This document shows positions 47,201 to 60,185 of a stretch of DNA of 64,000 bases, piece after piece. Numbering within the stretch: position 1 is the stretch's first letter; the number at the start of each line of letters is the position of its first letter. The position numbers and the translations under genes were made by a program. This DNA is from Euwallacea fornicatus. Lineage: Eukaryota; Arthropoda; Insecta; Coleoptera; Curculionidae. The stretch lies in NCBI RefSeq assembly GCF_040115645.1, contig NC_089547.1:5642001-5706000 (forward strand), in the 5' to 3' direction. The notes under the pieces are model-generated. The model had not been told where the DNA came from, ran no database searches, and saw nothing but the letters and a program-made list of their open reading frames with translations.

Positions 47201-50200
47201 GCTCATGGAAATATCGAAACCAATGTCGTGCGTGAGCAGCTCATTAAATAAACATTACAAAGTTATTATTTTCCCATTACAATGGTTTCGTGTTAGACAG
47301 GAATATGAAGTAACAATAATAATGTTCTATATCTACCTGACGTTTCCACCGGTAACCGATTAATCATCAATCTTTGATGCTTAGGCCAACATTAATGTGA
47401 TAATATCTAGATGATGGAAAAAAATACATAAAAAGTCAACGACACGGTAAATACACACGTTCATGTAGGTCACAAATAGTGATGAGTTTCGTACGGAAAT
47501 ATCACAACTTCCTAGAATGAAAAAGAGTTTATTCGAGTAAAATCGAGAGTTTACTATGGATACCTAAAAGTATCAGTTCTGTACCCCTATAATAATCGTT
47601 ATTTAGGGCTTAAGCTCGGATGTCATGCACGATGTTTCATGTAAAGGAAACACAAACAGGAAGCTATAAAATATTCAAGCAGATCGCATTCAATTTCCTT
47701 CCTAAAACCTGAGATATCCGTATTGTCTGAGATGTAGGAAATTTGTATTATTTGCCCGTTTGCCCGTAAAGTTTCCGGTGGATGATCCATATCACCGACG
47801 CACCGTGGCCCCATCATCAAATGTTATTCCGTGTGCCATTTCGGTTCGAAATAAATTATAATCGAGGAGAGCGATACTCTCGTGACGGAGCAGGTATATG
47901 ATTACGAAAGATATAAACGGAAGGAATTTAATGAGCTGAAAGCTGAGATTTTCCGTTATTACATTCTTCGGGAGCGAGTGGAAGGGCAAGTTGCAGCTTG
48001 CCGAGGGAGTCCCAAAGAGACGGAGATCGTAATTTTCGGAAGTTTTTTTACGAACTCGCAACTATGTAAATTGATAAACGCTCTGTTCGGAGCGAGAGTC
48101 TCTTAAGTATGGAGCGATGGGGGGAGCGCGTGACGCGCCAATTACAAAACTATGAGACGTTGCAGTGAGACCGTGATCGATGAGCTTTTACCGAAGTCTG
48201 ACGAACCTACTGAAGAGCAAAAATGGCGTCTCGCATCACGGGAGAGGTAAAAACGACTGAGAGAGAACTTTTCGAGATTCAAAAAACGCGGAAGTAACAC
48301 TCAATTTAAATGGCAATTTCAACACTCAATTAGAAATGTTTGATCGTACAAATTGTTTTTGATCGACAAATCGATGCGCAATCGTTCACTGGAAGTCTTC
48401 AAGCCCTCAAAGCAATAACTCGAAATCGAACAAAAGCGAATATTTTTCCTTCCCCCGTCGAATTCAAAGACGCCATCGAGAGTTTTTAATTCGAAATTGC
48501 CCTGCTTCAAATGAGCAGGTAGTGGCCTAATAAGCATTTCGACGTAATCTAAAATTCCTGCTCACTTTGCAGATTTATTGGCACCGAAATAAAAGCAAAA
48601 ATGCATTTCGGCTTTAGCGCCCTCGCGTAATATTCATATATTCGAAGAATTTTATTACCGCGGACCCGGTTAGCGGACGGACCTTCTTTATAAGGCGATT
48701 CCCAGGGCTTCCCATTTTAGTTCGGCACGTTTTACGCCCTTAAGCCGAGGTAAACAGTCTTTAAGGTAAGTACGCATCAATACGCCTTTCCCCCGTCAAA
48801 TTATGGGTTTCGGCCGCACGATGATTTGGCAGTTCTCAGATGAAACGCGAAGTCGCACGTCGGGGAATGCCAGCGAAGTGAGGGAATATCTTATACGGGG
48901 TGTCCGACGAATATGAGCCACTGTCCCGTACGTTGACAACCACGACTGGGAAAAAAAAAGTTGAAACTCGGGCATCGTGCTGAAGTGGAGGTGATCTATC
49001 GATTGAAGATATTTTCGTGAAAATACCGCTTCCGGTTAAACAGGAAACGAACGTCAACTCGCTTATTTTAAATGGATTTTCTAACAAATTTCGATTCTGT
49101 GGAACATTATGAATATTTTTCGTCTGTAGTTTTACGGTTTAAAACGGGAACCTCCCATTTCGTCGACGAACACACATCTAACGCCAATAATAAATGTTTC
49201 GATTCAATTGTCCATATCTAAATTTAACCGTTTTCGTTTTATTAAAAAAAAAAAATCACTTTTCAATGTTCGGTACTTAACGATTTATTTTGAATATCGT
49301 TTAGAGTTGCTAGGTGGCGCAACAATCGCCGACAATGGGCTCCTTCCTCTCTTCTGTAAGATGCTTTGACAGATCCGCTCGTTTTAAAATGATCCGTTAC
49401 GCGTTTGAGGAGTTTTCGTGACGGCTCCGGTTTTTCTGGATGTCGAATACCGAACGTGCGACATGTTCTGGCTAATACTTTGTTACGTTTACCATAAAAA
49501 ACGAACGTATCGAGATGGTTTTCGTTTGAATAACTTGCGAGTGCCGCCATACTTGAATTCTGGCGAGCGGCGCCATCTCTACTCGGTAATTCTAGACGTT
49601 ATTTAAAATAAATCGTTAAGTGCCGGACATTGAAAAGTGATTTTTTTTTTAAATAAGATGAAAACGGTTAGATTTAGATGTGGACAATTGAATTGAAAGT
49701 AGTACTTATTTTTGGCGTTAAATATGTGTTAGTTGAAGAAATAGGAGGGTTCCCGTTTTAAACCGTAAAACTGTACACGAAAAATGTTCATAACGCTCCG
49801 CAGCATCGAAACTTGTTATTAAATCCATTTTAAATTAGGGGGTTGACGTTCGTTTCCGGTATAGAATACCGGAAGCGGTATTTTCCCGAAAATATCCTTA
49901 ATCGATAGATCACCTCCACTTTAGTACCGTGCCCGAGTTTAAATTTTTTCCCAGTCACGGTTTTCAGTTTGCGGACGGCGGCCCATATTCGTTGGACACC
50001 CAGTATACCGATACCTCAAAAAAGTCCCAGGCTGAACGTTTTTTTTATCAAATTTGTTCCGGCGATGCTTTTAGAAATCTTAAACTCCGATTCTAATAGA
50101 ATTTAGCGAAGATCCTTTGATGTTTCGAACGAAACGAGACAATGAGGACTCGAGAAAGTAATCCGGAGCGTGTGACGGAAGCGTGGAACGGAATATTATT

Positions 50201-53200
50201 TAACAATTCGGAGGGAAAACCCGAAATTGATTTAGTATTTTTACATCACTGCCAAATCTAAAAATTAATTAAATTCCGATTCAGACGAGCCTCGTCGGAA
50301 ATCGCAATTTTAATTGCTTATCGTCTACTTTAGCTACGACCTTCTTAGAGGTCTAATTATCAAGTAAAAACGTGATTGAAGTTCATTCACAAAATCAAAA
50401 CGAACGAAAATGTATTTCGAACCTATTGACGCATTGCAGAAAAATAAATCGCGGACTTTTTAGGTTCGGCTTTAAAGATATGAAGTCTGTAAAGTATTCA
50501 TTATGCTGAGAGCACTTCGGTCGAAACGTGTTCGTGTTTAAACGTCTGCTGGAAAAGAGGAAATACTTGTCAAGCCTTTTACGACGACATTACTGTTAAA
50601 AGTTTCATCACTCGATAAATCAAACAGGCAAAAATGTCGATTTCTCATCCCCCGAGGGGGCAAAAAGTGCCAGCTTTGGGTGTTAATTTCCATCAGTTGT
50701 TCGAATGTTAATCCAGCCGGTTCGAGTGCAGCGATCTCGTATTCGCAAAGGAGAATTTATGACCGGACCAGTTTCGAGTAAAGCGAAAGGGGCCATAGAT
50801 TCGGGGGAGCTAAACCGTGGATTTATTGGAGTGGCAAAGAGTAGAAATATTTTAAGTTTAACCGCCCCACGTAATATTCGTATATTCACGGCATTTTATG
50901 GGTAACCGCTCAGAAAGCACGTTTGTTTTTATTTTAGGCGCTTTAGCTTTCGCTGTAATTTAAAACTTTCTGTTTGGTTTGAAGTTTTAATGTGCCAGCA
51001 GCAACGTGTATGGCCATTCCGAAGATTAGCGTCAGTTTTGTTCTCGGTTTAATCGATTTACGTCGGTCAAACGAGAAGGAGGCGGCGTTCCAAGTGGTAA
51101 CTTACGGAAATGAGCAGAGATCCTCCGTCGGTTCTAGATCCTAGTAGTTCGTGCAACCGCCCGAAATCTGCTCTGCCCTGAACGCAACGTTTACCACTCG
51201 GCCGACTAATTCCAGCTAACGGGTCCTCAGCTCCTTTTCACGCCGGCCAGCCCTTCGATTTCCACCCTTTTATCGAACACCGATATCCAAATCTGTCATG
51301 GTGTCCGTATTAAATTTCCAGCTGCTACATGCCACGCATTTCACTGTATCTGACAGAGGAGCGGGGAGGTCTCCGCTTTTCCAATCAAAAATCGGAAAAC
51401 TTGGAATGCCAAATCACCCCCGGCGCCTCGTTTCCCATATTCCACTGAAAGTTTCCTTTACTTTTCCAGCGTGCAATATTTCATACTTCGGCGTCGTGGG
51501 GCGCACGTATGAACTGGAGGTGAAAAGACCGCCCCAAGTGCCGTTCCTTTGTTACCTGAATTTGACGGCCGGAGGCGGCGTCCTGGGGGATCTCGTTCAG
51601 GTGAGTTACAAATTGATTGTTCTCTTATGTGAAATGTACAGGGCGTCCGTTGGCGGACCTCAATCGCGACTTGTCCTCAATCTCCGAAAACGGATGCCGT
51701 CCACGAGGCGTTTGTGTTGAGTGACTGCGCGAAAGTCGTCGATGCCAAAAATTTGATAATCGCTTCGCCGCCACACCGACCTCCATTGTCTATGAAACGT
51801 AATTTCATTATGTGTCGGCCAAATTGCTCCATGAATGAAATTGATTTAACTCCATTTGCCGGCTTGCGCCGACCGATTTTTGCGGGATGTGACCTCCGCA
51901 GGACATCGGTCGGATTCTAAAACACTGCGAAACATGGAACTTGGAAAGTTCGGACGTGGAGCTGAAAGATGTGCGGTCCCGTCCCTTCCTGGGCTGTCGA
52001 ACCTCCCCAAATTAAGTGCGCAGCGGGACCTCCGATCATGTTGGAACTGTCTAAGTGCCGAAACGTGTTCTACCTGGAGCTATTAACCCCCCATTTGCTC
52101 GCTTATATTAAGCCTATCTGCTGTTTTGTGTCTCAAGAGATTTATTAATGCGAAAACCGGTTAATGGGATTTCAACTTCTCGTCGGATTAGCTAATACGG
52201 GAGCGGGTGGGATCACGGAAAGTTTCGGTTTTGGGTTTTTGCCCGTATTCTGAGCGAGGGCTCGGATCGACGCTGCTAAACTCTCTCCATGGGTTGTTAA
52301 CGAACTCGGATTTCGAAGGAAAAATATGCGAACGAGAAACTGACGAAGGGAGACACCTTGAGTAAGTCGGACGCGGCGAGAGCTAAATTAATTCTGAGAC
52401 GTTCGGCCGAGGTCCAAGCGTGACTTCGATCCGTCCAAATTTTCCGAAGATCGGAGCCGTGATTTAGCAACGAGAAAAAAACCGTCGAAGGGCCCCACTC
52501 AATTAAGTCATTGCAATACTTCGGGCTCCTTCGCATTATAATTTATTACATTATACGACGTAATTCAATTTTAATGGTTTGGAAGGTGCACTAACGAGCT
52601 GCTTTCCAATGTGATTTGAGCCGGCGCTGGCGAAAGCAAATAATTGTTTAATATTCATTATCTGCACGAAGGAACTTTTAATCTACATTATTATTTGCCC
52701 GTTGCATTATTATTTAAAGGTAAATGTAGTTTAATTACCGTTGTTGATGCAAATTCAGGGCTTTCCGGGGTAAACGCACTTATTTGCCGTACCGGTGGTG
52801 TTTGTTCCCGATAGTTTCGAAAACAAACAATCAGACTCCTCGTAAATTTTATCTCACCGTGCCGATATTTGAGGAGCAACATATTCTTCAAGTAAAACTA
52901 GCTATTGTGCTCTCAGACAGGCAATCAAACCGCGTATACCGAGCTTGTAGGAAAATATTTTGGACAAATATTTACTGCTCCTGATGGAAACTCCCTCATT
53001 GTTAGTGAAGCGATGTCGAGACAAGTTCAAATATTTGTTTTCCTAAACATCACGGACAATCTTTGAATTAAGGCTTTTATACGCCCCCGAGTTTTCACAA
53101 GGGTCGAGCAAACAACAAAGTTTCTTCAACTTTTCGCGTTCGAGTCGGATACCAGGTACCGGAGGTGTCTCAGTCCGGACTATCGCATTAAATTATTAAT

Positions 53201-56200
53201 CTATCTTGGAAGACACTAAAGCACCCCACTTTACCGCAGTCTTATTCGTTATGCAAGTGAATCTTGAAGCAGAAACGTCCTTTCGGATAGTTGAGTATGC
53301 AAATCCGCTAAACCAAATACACCTACATCGGAGCGTTCGGTTTGGGCAATTTAGATAACTCGAGGTCCTCGGCACTGGCGACCGGATTTTCCTCAGAAAG
53401 ATAATCCCGTAAATACCGGCCCCACGACTGTTACAACAGAAAAATATCGCACTCGAGGAAAATTCCTTGTGATCAAAACACTCGGAAACGTCGAAGTGAT
53501 TTCGCATTTTCATTTCGATCTGAAATCTGACGCGCTTCTGGATTTTCCTCGATTTCACCACTTAGGCACGAAATTCTGAGTACGACAAACTTTCCACCGT
53601 CGATTCGGGGTGTCTCACGCGAAGGGGTGAAAAACTCAAGCTGGATTCGGTCCCTCAGAGAAAAATAGCTTCTCCATCGAATATCGGAAATTTCGCAACG
53701 TTCCGAGCAAAAAGTGTATTGCTTGTCCTACATCTTAGTGGAGGAATACGTTTTCGAGTCCCCCAGGCAGGCAGAGAGTATATTTCATTCAATATTTAAC
53801 AGTTTAGCTGTTTTATGAGCTGAGAAGGGTCAGCTTGCGGCCATCAATTACATTAAAAGACCACTTTACGTTTCTTGCTAATATACATTTATTATACGTG
53901 ACGGATGGGGGAGGATCCAGGAAACGTTTTTCTGTTATCTCACTCGGAGAGAACCGGACCGCGTCCGGTCTCAAAACGTGTGTTAAAAACCCCGTAAAAA
54001 AATGGAGAGAGATTAAGTTACTCTCGAAATTTTATTATTATCAAAGAATAACGACCGCGGCATAACACACGGGGCGTCGGTGAAATAAGTTTCGTAAATT
54101 TAACTAACGATTGAGAACGTCACCTCAAACGAAAAAGTTCCCCACAACAGGGGTGGTAAACACAACCGTCTCGCCGGAAAATCGAGAAAGTGCTTTTGAG
54201 AATCGGCAACGTCGCGTCCTGAGATTATTTCATTTTGACATTTCCCCACAGTAGCCGCACAAACTAGATATGGTGCATTTAAACGGTTGTTTTTTTGGGT
54301 CCGACAGGTTCTTCGGTTAACACGTAAACATTGTGTGATTCTAGAACTCCTTGCACGCGAAAAGGACAGAGCAATCGGTCCTTTAACATTCTGCGAACAT
54401 TTCAACGAAAAGTTAACTTGGGCGATCCCTTGAAAGGTCAGGTTTGCGAGGTTCAGTGCGGCGTTGCCGCTTAAGATTACTTTTATCGCTCGAGCCGCGT
54501 CATTAGTCTCAATTGAGTTTTGAATTTCTTTTAGCAGCGTTAATGCCGAATAATTCTAACTTTTTTTATTACGCGTCAAACAATCAACGCGCGACGAACA
54601 GGTTTTTCGACGTTTTATTAAAACTTCAAGCTCATCATGCGTTAAATGCTCATCTGTTATTTCACGTCCGTCGATGGCTTTTCGGCATCAACCTTATCAG
54701 TGGGATGGTGTTTGGTCGAACCCGTAAGGGCACGATTCCGAGAAGATCTGCGATTGGTTCGTTCAGTCGGCCTTGCAACAATTCTCAAGCGCAGATGTCT
54801 ACCTCAGGTGTTTTTACAATGACGAACACCAGATTTCGGTGTCAAGAAGTAGTCCCTCCCGCCATTTTTCTGACCTGGAACTCGCCAAAATTCACACGAG
54901 GAGAAGCAGACTTCTCAACGAACATTCGCAACGCACGCAGCGCGACCAGTCAGCATAACACTTTATCGCACTTCGCCAAATATTTTAAGATACGCTATCT
55001 CACAGTGATCAAGGATTCTTGTATTCGGATCCATGCTGTGACGGCAGCCGGCATTTTATACGTTGTCGACACCACGACGTAGATCCGTCAGAAGCGAGAC
55101 AACTCACCAACTCGCTAACAACTTTTTACTTCACTAGCGTTTCCAATGGGGAAAGATAGCGCGAGCACTTAGAACAGAAGAGGTGCAGCGACGATATTTA
55201 ATAATTTAATAATAATTTGAACGAATCTAGAGTAACGGAATCTCTATGAATCTGGAATATGAATGTGCGTGTGAATGAAAGGGTCTTAACTACTTATGCT
55301 ACCGTGAAGCCACGGGCGTACAACCGACGACGTGAATTTGTCTGGAGCGCACCGTTGAGGGTGGTTTAGCGGCGCAGACGGATCTTAGGCCTTCGGTCTA
55401 AGTCAACTAAATTTTGATGATTTCGTCGCGTCAGCCGAAGGGATGACGTTTCTTAAATAAACCAGCGATCTAATTGCGCCGTAACGTCACCGTTAAGTTT
55501 TCGCGGCAAATCCAATAGGAACGACGTAAGGGGAAATAGATCCATAGGCGTAACGTAAGGTGCGTGGTTTCAAGGATAGGAAGGTATGTAATATCCACTA
55601 ATTTTAATGACTAATGCCTAATAAATAATGTTTTAACCGACATTGTTATTAATTGAACGATTAACGTCAGTCCGTTTTGTGAATTCGAACGGTCCGAGCG
55701 AGACATCGGGGGCTTTCCGGTTGGCGACTTTGACATTTTTTCTTTTTAATTGTTAAGTTTCCGACCCCCGTCGTAAGGGCCTTTCCTGTTCGAGGTGACG
55801 ATCTTGATCGTCGGTTAAATTTGCGAAACCCATTTCGCTGACATCCCGTATACGCACGTAACGGCAATTATAATTAGACAAACCGTGCATTTTATCGAAT
55901 CGAATCAATTTGCACAAAGGGCGTATTTGTTCAATCCCGAAAGTCGTTTAAAATATCAGCAAAAATTGAACCAACTGATTTTGTCCCGTGAACAAGCGCC
56001 GCTCTATTAGCATTGAAAGCTTAAATTTATGTGCCCGACTTTTAATCCATTCTGGCAGAGTGGAAACGATATTTTCCGAATCCGTTTTAATGACAGCAAA
56101 CTAGGCCCCATTAGGGTTGAGATAAATAAAAAACGGGGCCCATATTTAAATTTCCCCGAAACGTACTTAACGAGTTGGGTTAATTGAGGTTTTTAAATCG

Positions 56201-59200
56201 TCGAATTGCTCGCGTAAGCCCGTTAAAGTCGCTCGCGAGCGGATAAGTTACGCCGCTAAGTCGTTCGAAACGGAATTAGGTCGGTAATCTGAAAAATGGC
56301 CGAATAATTAAATTCGCCTTTTGTTATTTGACCCCTCAGAACCGCAATAAACAAAACAAGGAATTCGACAAGCCAAAAGTTTACCCGGCTTAGTTAATAA
56401 AGCTTCGATTAAGCCCATTAGCTGAAACGGCTAAGGGATTTTAAGAGTTTAATTTGTTTAGTGCCCGAACTTTACGCCTTTGGCCACATAATTTAGCGAA
56501 TATTAAGTTTCCTAATTAATATTAATTTCATCTCGCGCCGCTGAACTTCATAAAGTTGGAAGTTTTAGCTAATTTGACTAAATTGTTTATTAGCTTTCCT
56601 GGCTTAGGTCTGGCGTTGGATAATAATCTCGATAATGAGGGAATCGCGCTCCGGATGTGCCAGTCTATTTTATACTATTCATAAAATTCAAACTCCATTA
56701 TCATGGCCGTGAGCTCCATCGACTGAATAGACTTCCGGTTACCTCGACGAAAGAACTTTAAACTACCTGCCTCGAGATAAGGTGCATAACATTTAAGTTT
56801 GCTGGAAATTTAAAAGGATGGCGTCTTGGATGAAGAGTGCATTCCGGTCACGTCTTGTAATGCCGTAACGTGCCTCCACTACGTGATTACCTTTTAATTT
56901 CGGTAATTTTACATTTATTTCGACGATAACAAATTCAAGATTCCAACTTGGAATTATAGAGCGATTTCGGAGGGGAATTTTATATTTTCGGTGTTGCTCC
57001 GAGCGAACGCTGACGAAATTTATTAAAATTCGGCGGTTCACGTATAACCTTAAATCAGTCCAGCTTCGATTCTTAATTGCGAGGAAAATGCCGGGGCTCC
57101 CGGTGTCTTTGAGCGAGGAGCCGATTTGCATTCGACCGATTCTTCACTCGGCGTTCTCTATAAAATTAGGGAATTTTCCGTGAGGTGGGAGGTGACATAA
57201 TTTCGTCCCCACTCCGATTAATGACCCTCGGAGCGATTCAATTTCCTTAACTGACATCGATGCAACTTCATCTGCGAATTCCAGCGATATTAAGTGCGAA
57301 TAAGTGCCTTCGACAACGCTCGTGTTTCGCCATCTACAAAGTTAATCTCGGCACGAGACCAGCGATCATTTTTTCGAATACGGGGTGGTCCGATCAGAGC
57401 GCCGCGGACGATTACGGCTCTGCCAGCGGTTTCGATGACGAATTGTTTTTACGCTTACGTGTACGACCTTACAGGGCGCGTTTTGAGAATGCGGTCACTC
57501 ATACAAGGTGCGCAAAAAAAAGTAAGTTTTTTTTTAAATCTAACACCCTACATTTTTTTAATATTTGAAATTGAAAGAGGAAAGCGGTAGAAGTCGCGTA
57601 ACGCTCAATAGGTCTGAAGCAAATGCTCATTGAGGAATTGAACGAAATGTACAAAATGCAAGGGTCAAGGAAACGCTTTTTTTCTGCGTGAAATGAACTG
57701 GTTAATTGCCGTTTTCTGACCGGTAAGTCTCAATGATGCAGATGCTTCTTCGAGTCGAAATTCGACGTACAGGGTGAGCAAAAATATTGACTACATCTCA
57801 CTCACTTATGATTTACAATGTGTCGCTTATTTCAAACGGAACGTAGACGTCTTTGTGGGTTCGTTTGAATCACCATTCAATGCCCCTTCAAGGGATGCCA
57901 ATGTGTCCCGTACCTGTCCTTAACCGGTTCTCGTAAAACGCGGTTTTATTTCATTTTAAACAGCAACGTGACACAAAGCGAAGCACTGTCAGGGTGTGCC
58001 TTGGATTCGTTTCCATGGCTACGAAAACAAAAACACCGGACTGCGATGACTCTTCTAATAATCAACATGTGTTCGATGTTAGTTCGCGAACTAAAAGCGA
58101 CAAATTATTCCTCACAAGAGGAAGTTGACTTGGTACTTCTAATTGGAGAATGCGGGGGAAATAGTTCTTTTTTATACAGGGTCTTTCAGAATAGTATGTA
58201 TCATAAATCTAAGGGGTAACTCTACGAGTGATTTTGAGAAAAAAGTTTAGGTTTCTATCTGAAATACAGGGTGTTAAAATTTGCTATATATATATATTTT
58301 TTTTTTAAGTAAGTCCCGACCTGCATTAAATATTTTCATCAAACTTGGCGGGCGTAAGTTAGGTGTAGGAACGCATCTTTAAAGGGAAAAACGAATTCTT
58401 GAGTGCGAGCAGGGGCGCCCCCCAGGCCACGACCTCGATTATTTTTTGCGAAAAATATGTTACGCCGCTGCTTTTTCAAAAAATAAAAATCGTTTTCTCA
58501 ATTCTAATTCTTTTTATTAAAAAAAAAAAAAAACAAAAAAACAAAAAAGGTCTCCTAAATTTTTGTTCGTCCCGTACCTAAAGGTCGCTTTAAAACGTTC
58601 TTAGATGCGATATTTCGGAGGAAAATTAGCTTGATCCGATTTTCCATTTCAGGTTTCCTTCGAATCGTTCGCCATCGGCACTTTCGAGTCCTTCACATTG
58701 GTGGGATGTCCAGAGGGATACATTTCCATAAAAGAGGCCAACCGGATTGGATCCGGGGGCAAATGGTGCGGAAGTGCGTGGGGCTATACTGTGTATTATA
58801 GTGAAACCTTCAGTATTAATATTACTTTGGCCCTGGACAAAATTCCGCAGCAGGTAATTCGCATGTTATTGTGTGATCCACGGTCCTGTGCAAGAACCGT
58901 TTCGTTCTATGACAGCATACTTCCATTCTGGAGGCCCGTTTCAACGAGGACGGACCCATCCTTTATGCGATATAATCGAATAATAATTAAAGCTTTATAT
59001 CGGATTCCGTTGTTACTGAGGGTACTCCTAGATTAGTTCGAGGTCTCATTTATAATGAAAATATTCCACACAGCCGAATCCGTCGATACCGACAAAACAA
59101 ATTATTACTTAGATAAGTGGCCGAGAAATAAATAATCATTCCTGCCGTTCCGTTCGGCAACTTTATTCCATAGAAAAGAAAACAAGTTAAATCTCATTAA

Positions 59201-60154
59201 AGTTCTAAGCTTCTAAGCTTTCGGTTTGGAAACTTTATAGAACAGGCAGCAAAACTTTGATTTAAAAGTTCCGTTCCCGACGTTAGTTTTTCGGGTGACA
59301 ATGTCGGTTTCGAGTCGATTTTGCTGTGCAAATCGGACGATGCAGTTTTAAATTGCCTCATTTTGCGGCACATTAAGGCAAAAATTCCGACTGTTGGCAA
59401 CTATTGCCGTCGGACAAGGAAATCTGTTGGCAGAGAAATAAAAGGATAAAATCGAAATAGAAAAGAAATTTTTACGTTTACGATGCGGGCATTTCAATAA
59501 AAAGTTTACTAGCCCGGCGAGGCAAACCGTAATGGCGGCGCTAAGCACCGAAAGGAGGAAATATTTTTTAAAATTCAATTTTGTCCCAAATCCGTGGCAT
59601 AGCCGGGCAATAAAATGGTAAAAATTTCTAGTTCTATTGGTTTGGCCAAGGTTTATGAGGTGAATATGGCTTTCCAGAGAGACAGGAACGTTTCTAACAT
59701 CGGGTTCCGGTTTTATTCCGATCGACAGAAGAAATAAACAATTAAAACGAATTTAAAAAATTCACCCGCAGTCGCTCCGCTACGTACGGGGTGTCCGGAA
59801 ATTAGAGGTAAATATTTCACGGGGTGACTGTACGACGAAAAATAGGCGGGAAGCCTCACGTAAACGGTGGTCGGAAAATGGACCGTAAGGGAGCTAGGCC
59901 CTCTTAAAAAGTGATCTCTAAAAATGTTTTTTTTTTATCGATATATTCGAAACGGTCGAAGTGATGAAATTTTGATTGTTAACTCAGATTCTTACGGTAA
60001 ATTAGAGAATTGAAACGAAATTTAAAAATCTTTCTTCGACGTGTGTTAAATAGAGCCGGATTAGGGCATTTTGGGCCCTAACTTTTCTTGCATTTTGACT
60101 ACATGAATTGAAAAAGCATAGTTCTCTCATCGACACACACAATCAAACATCTCA

Positions 60155-60185
<31 letters not shown>

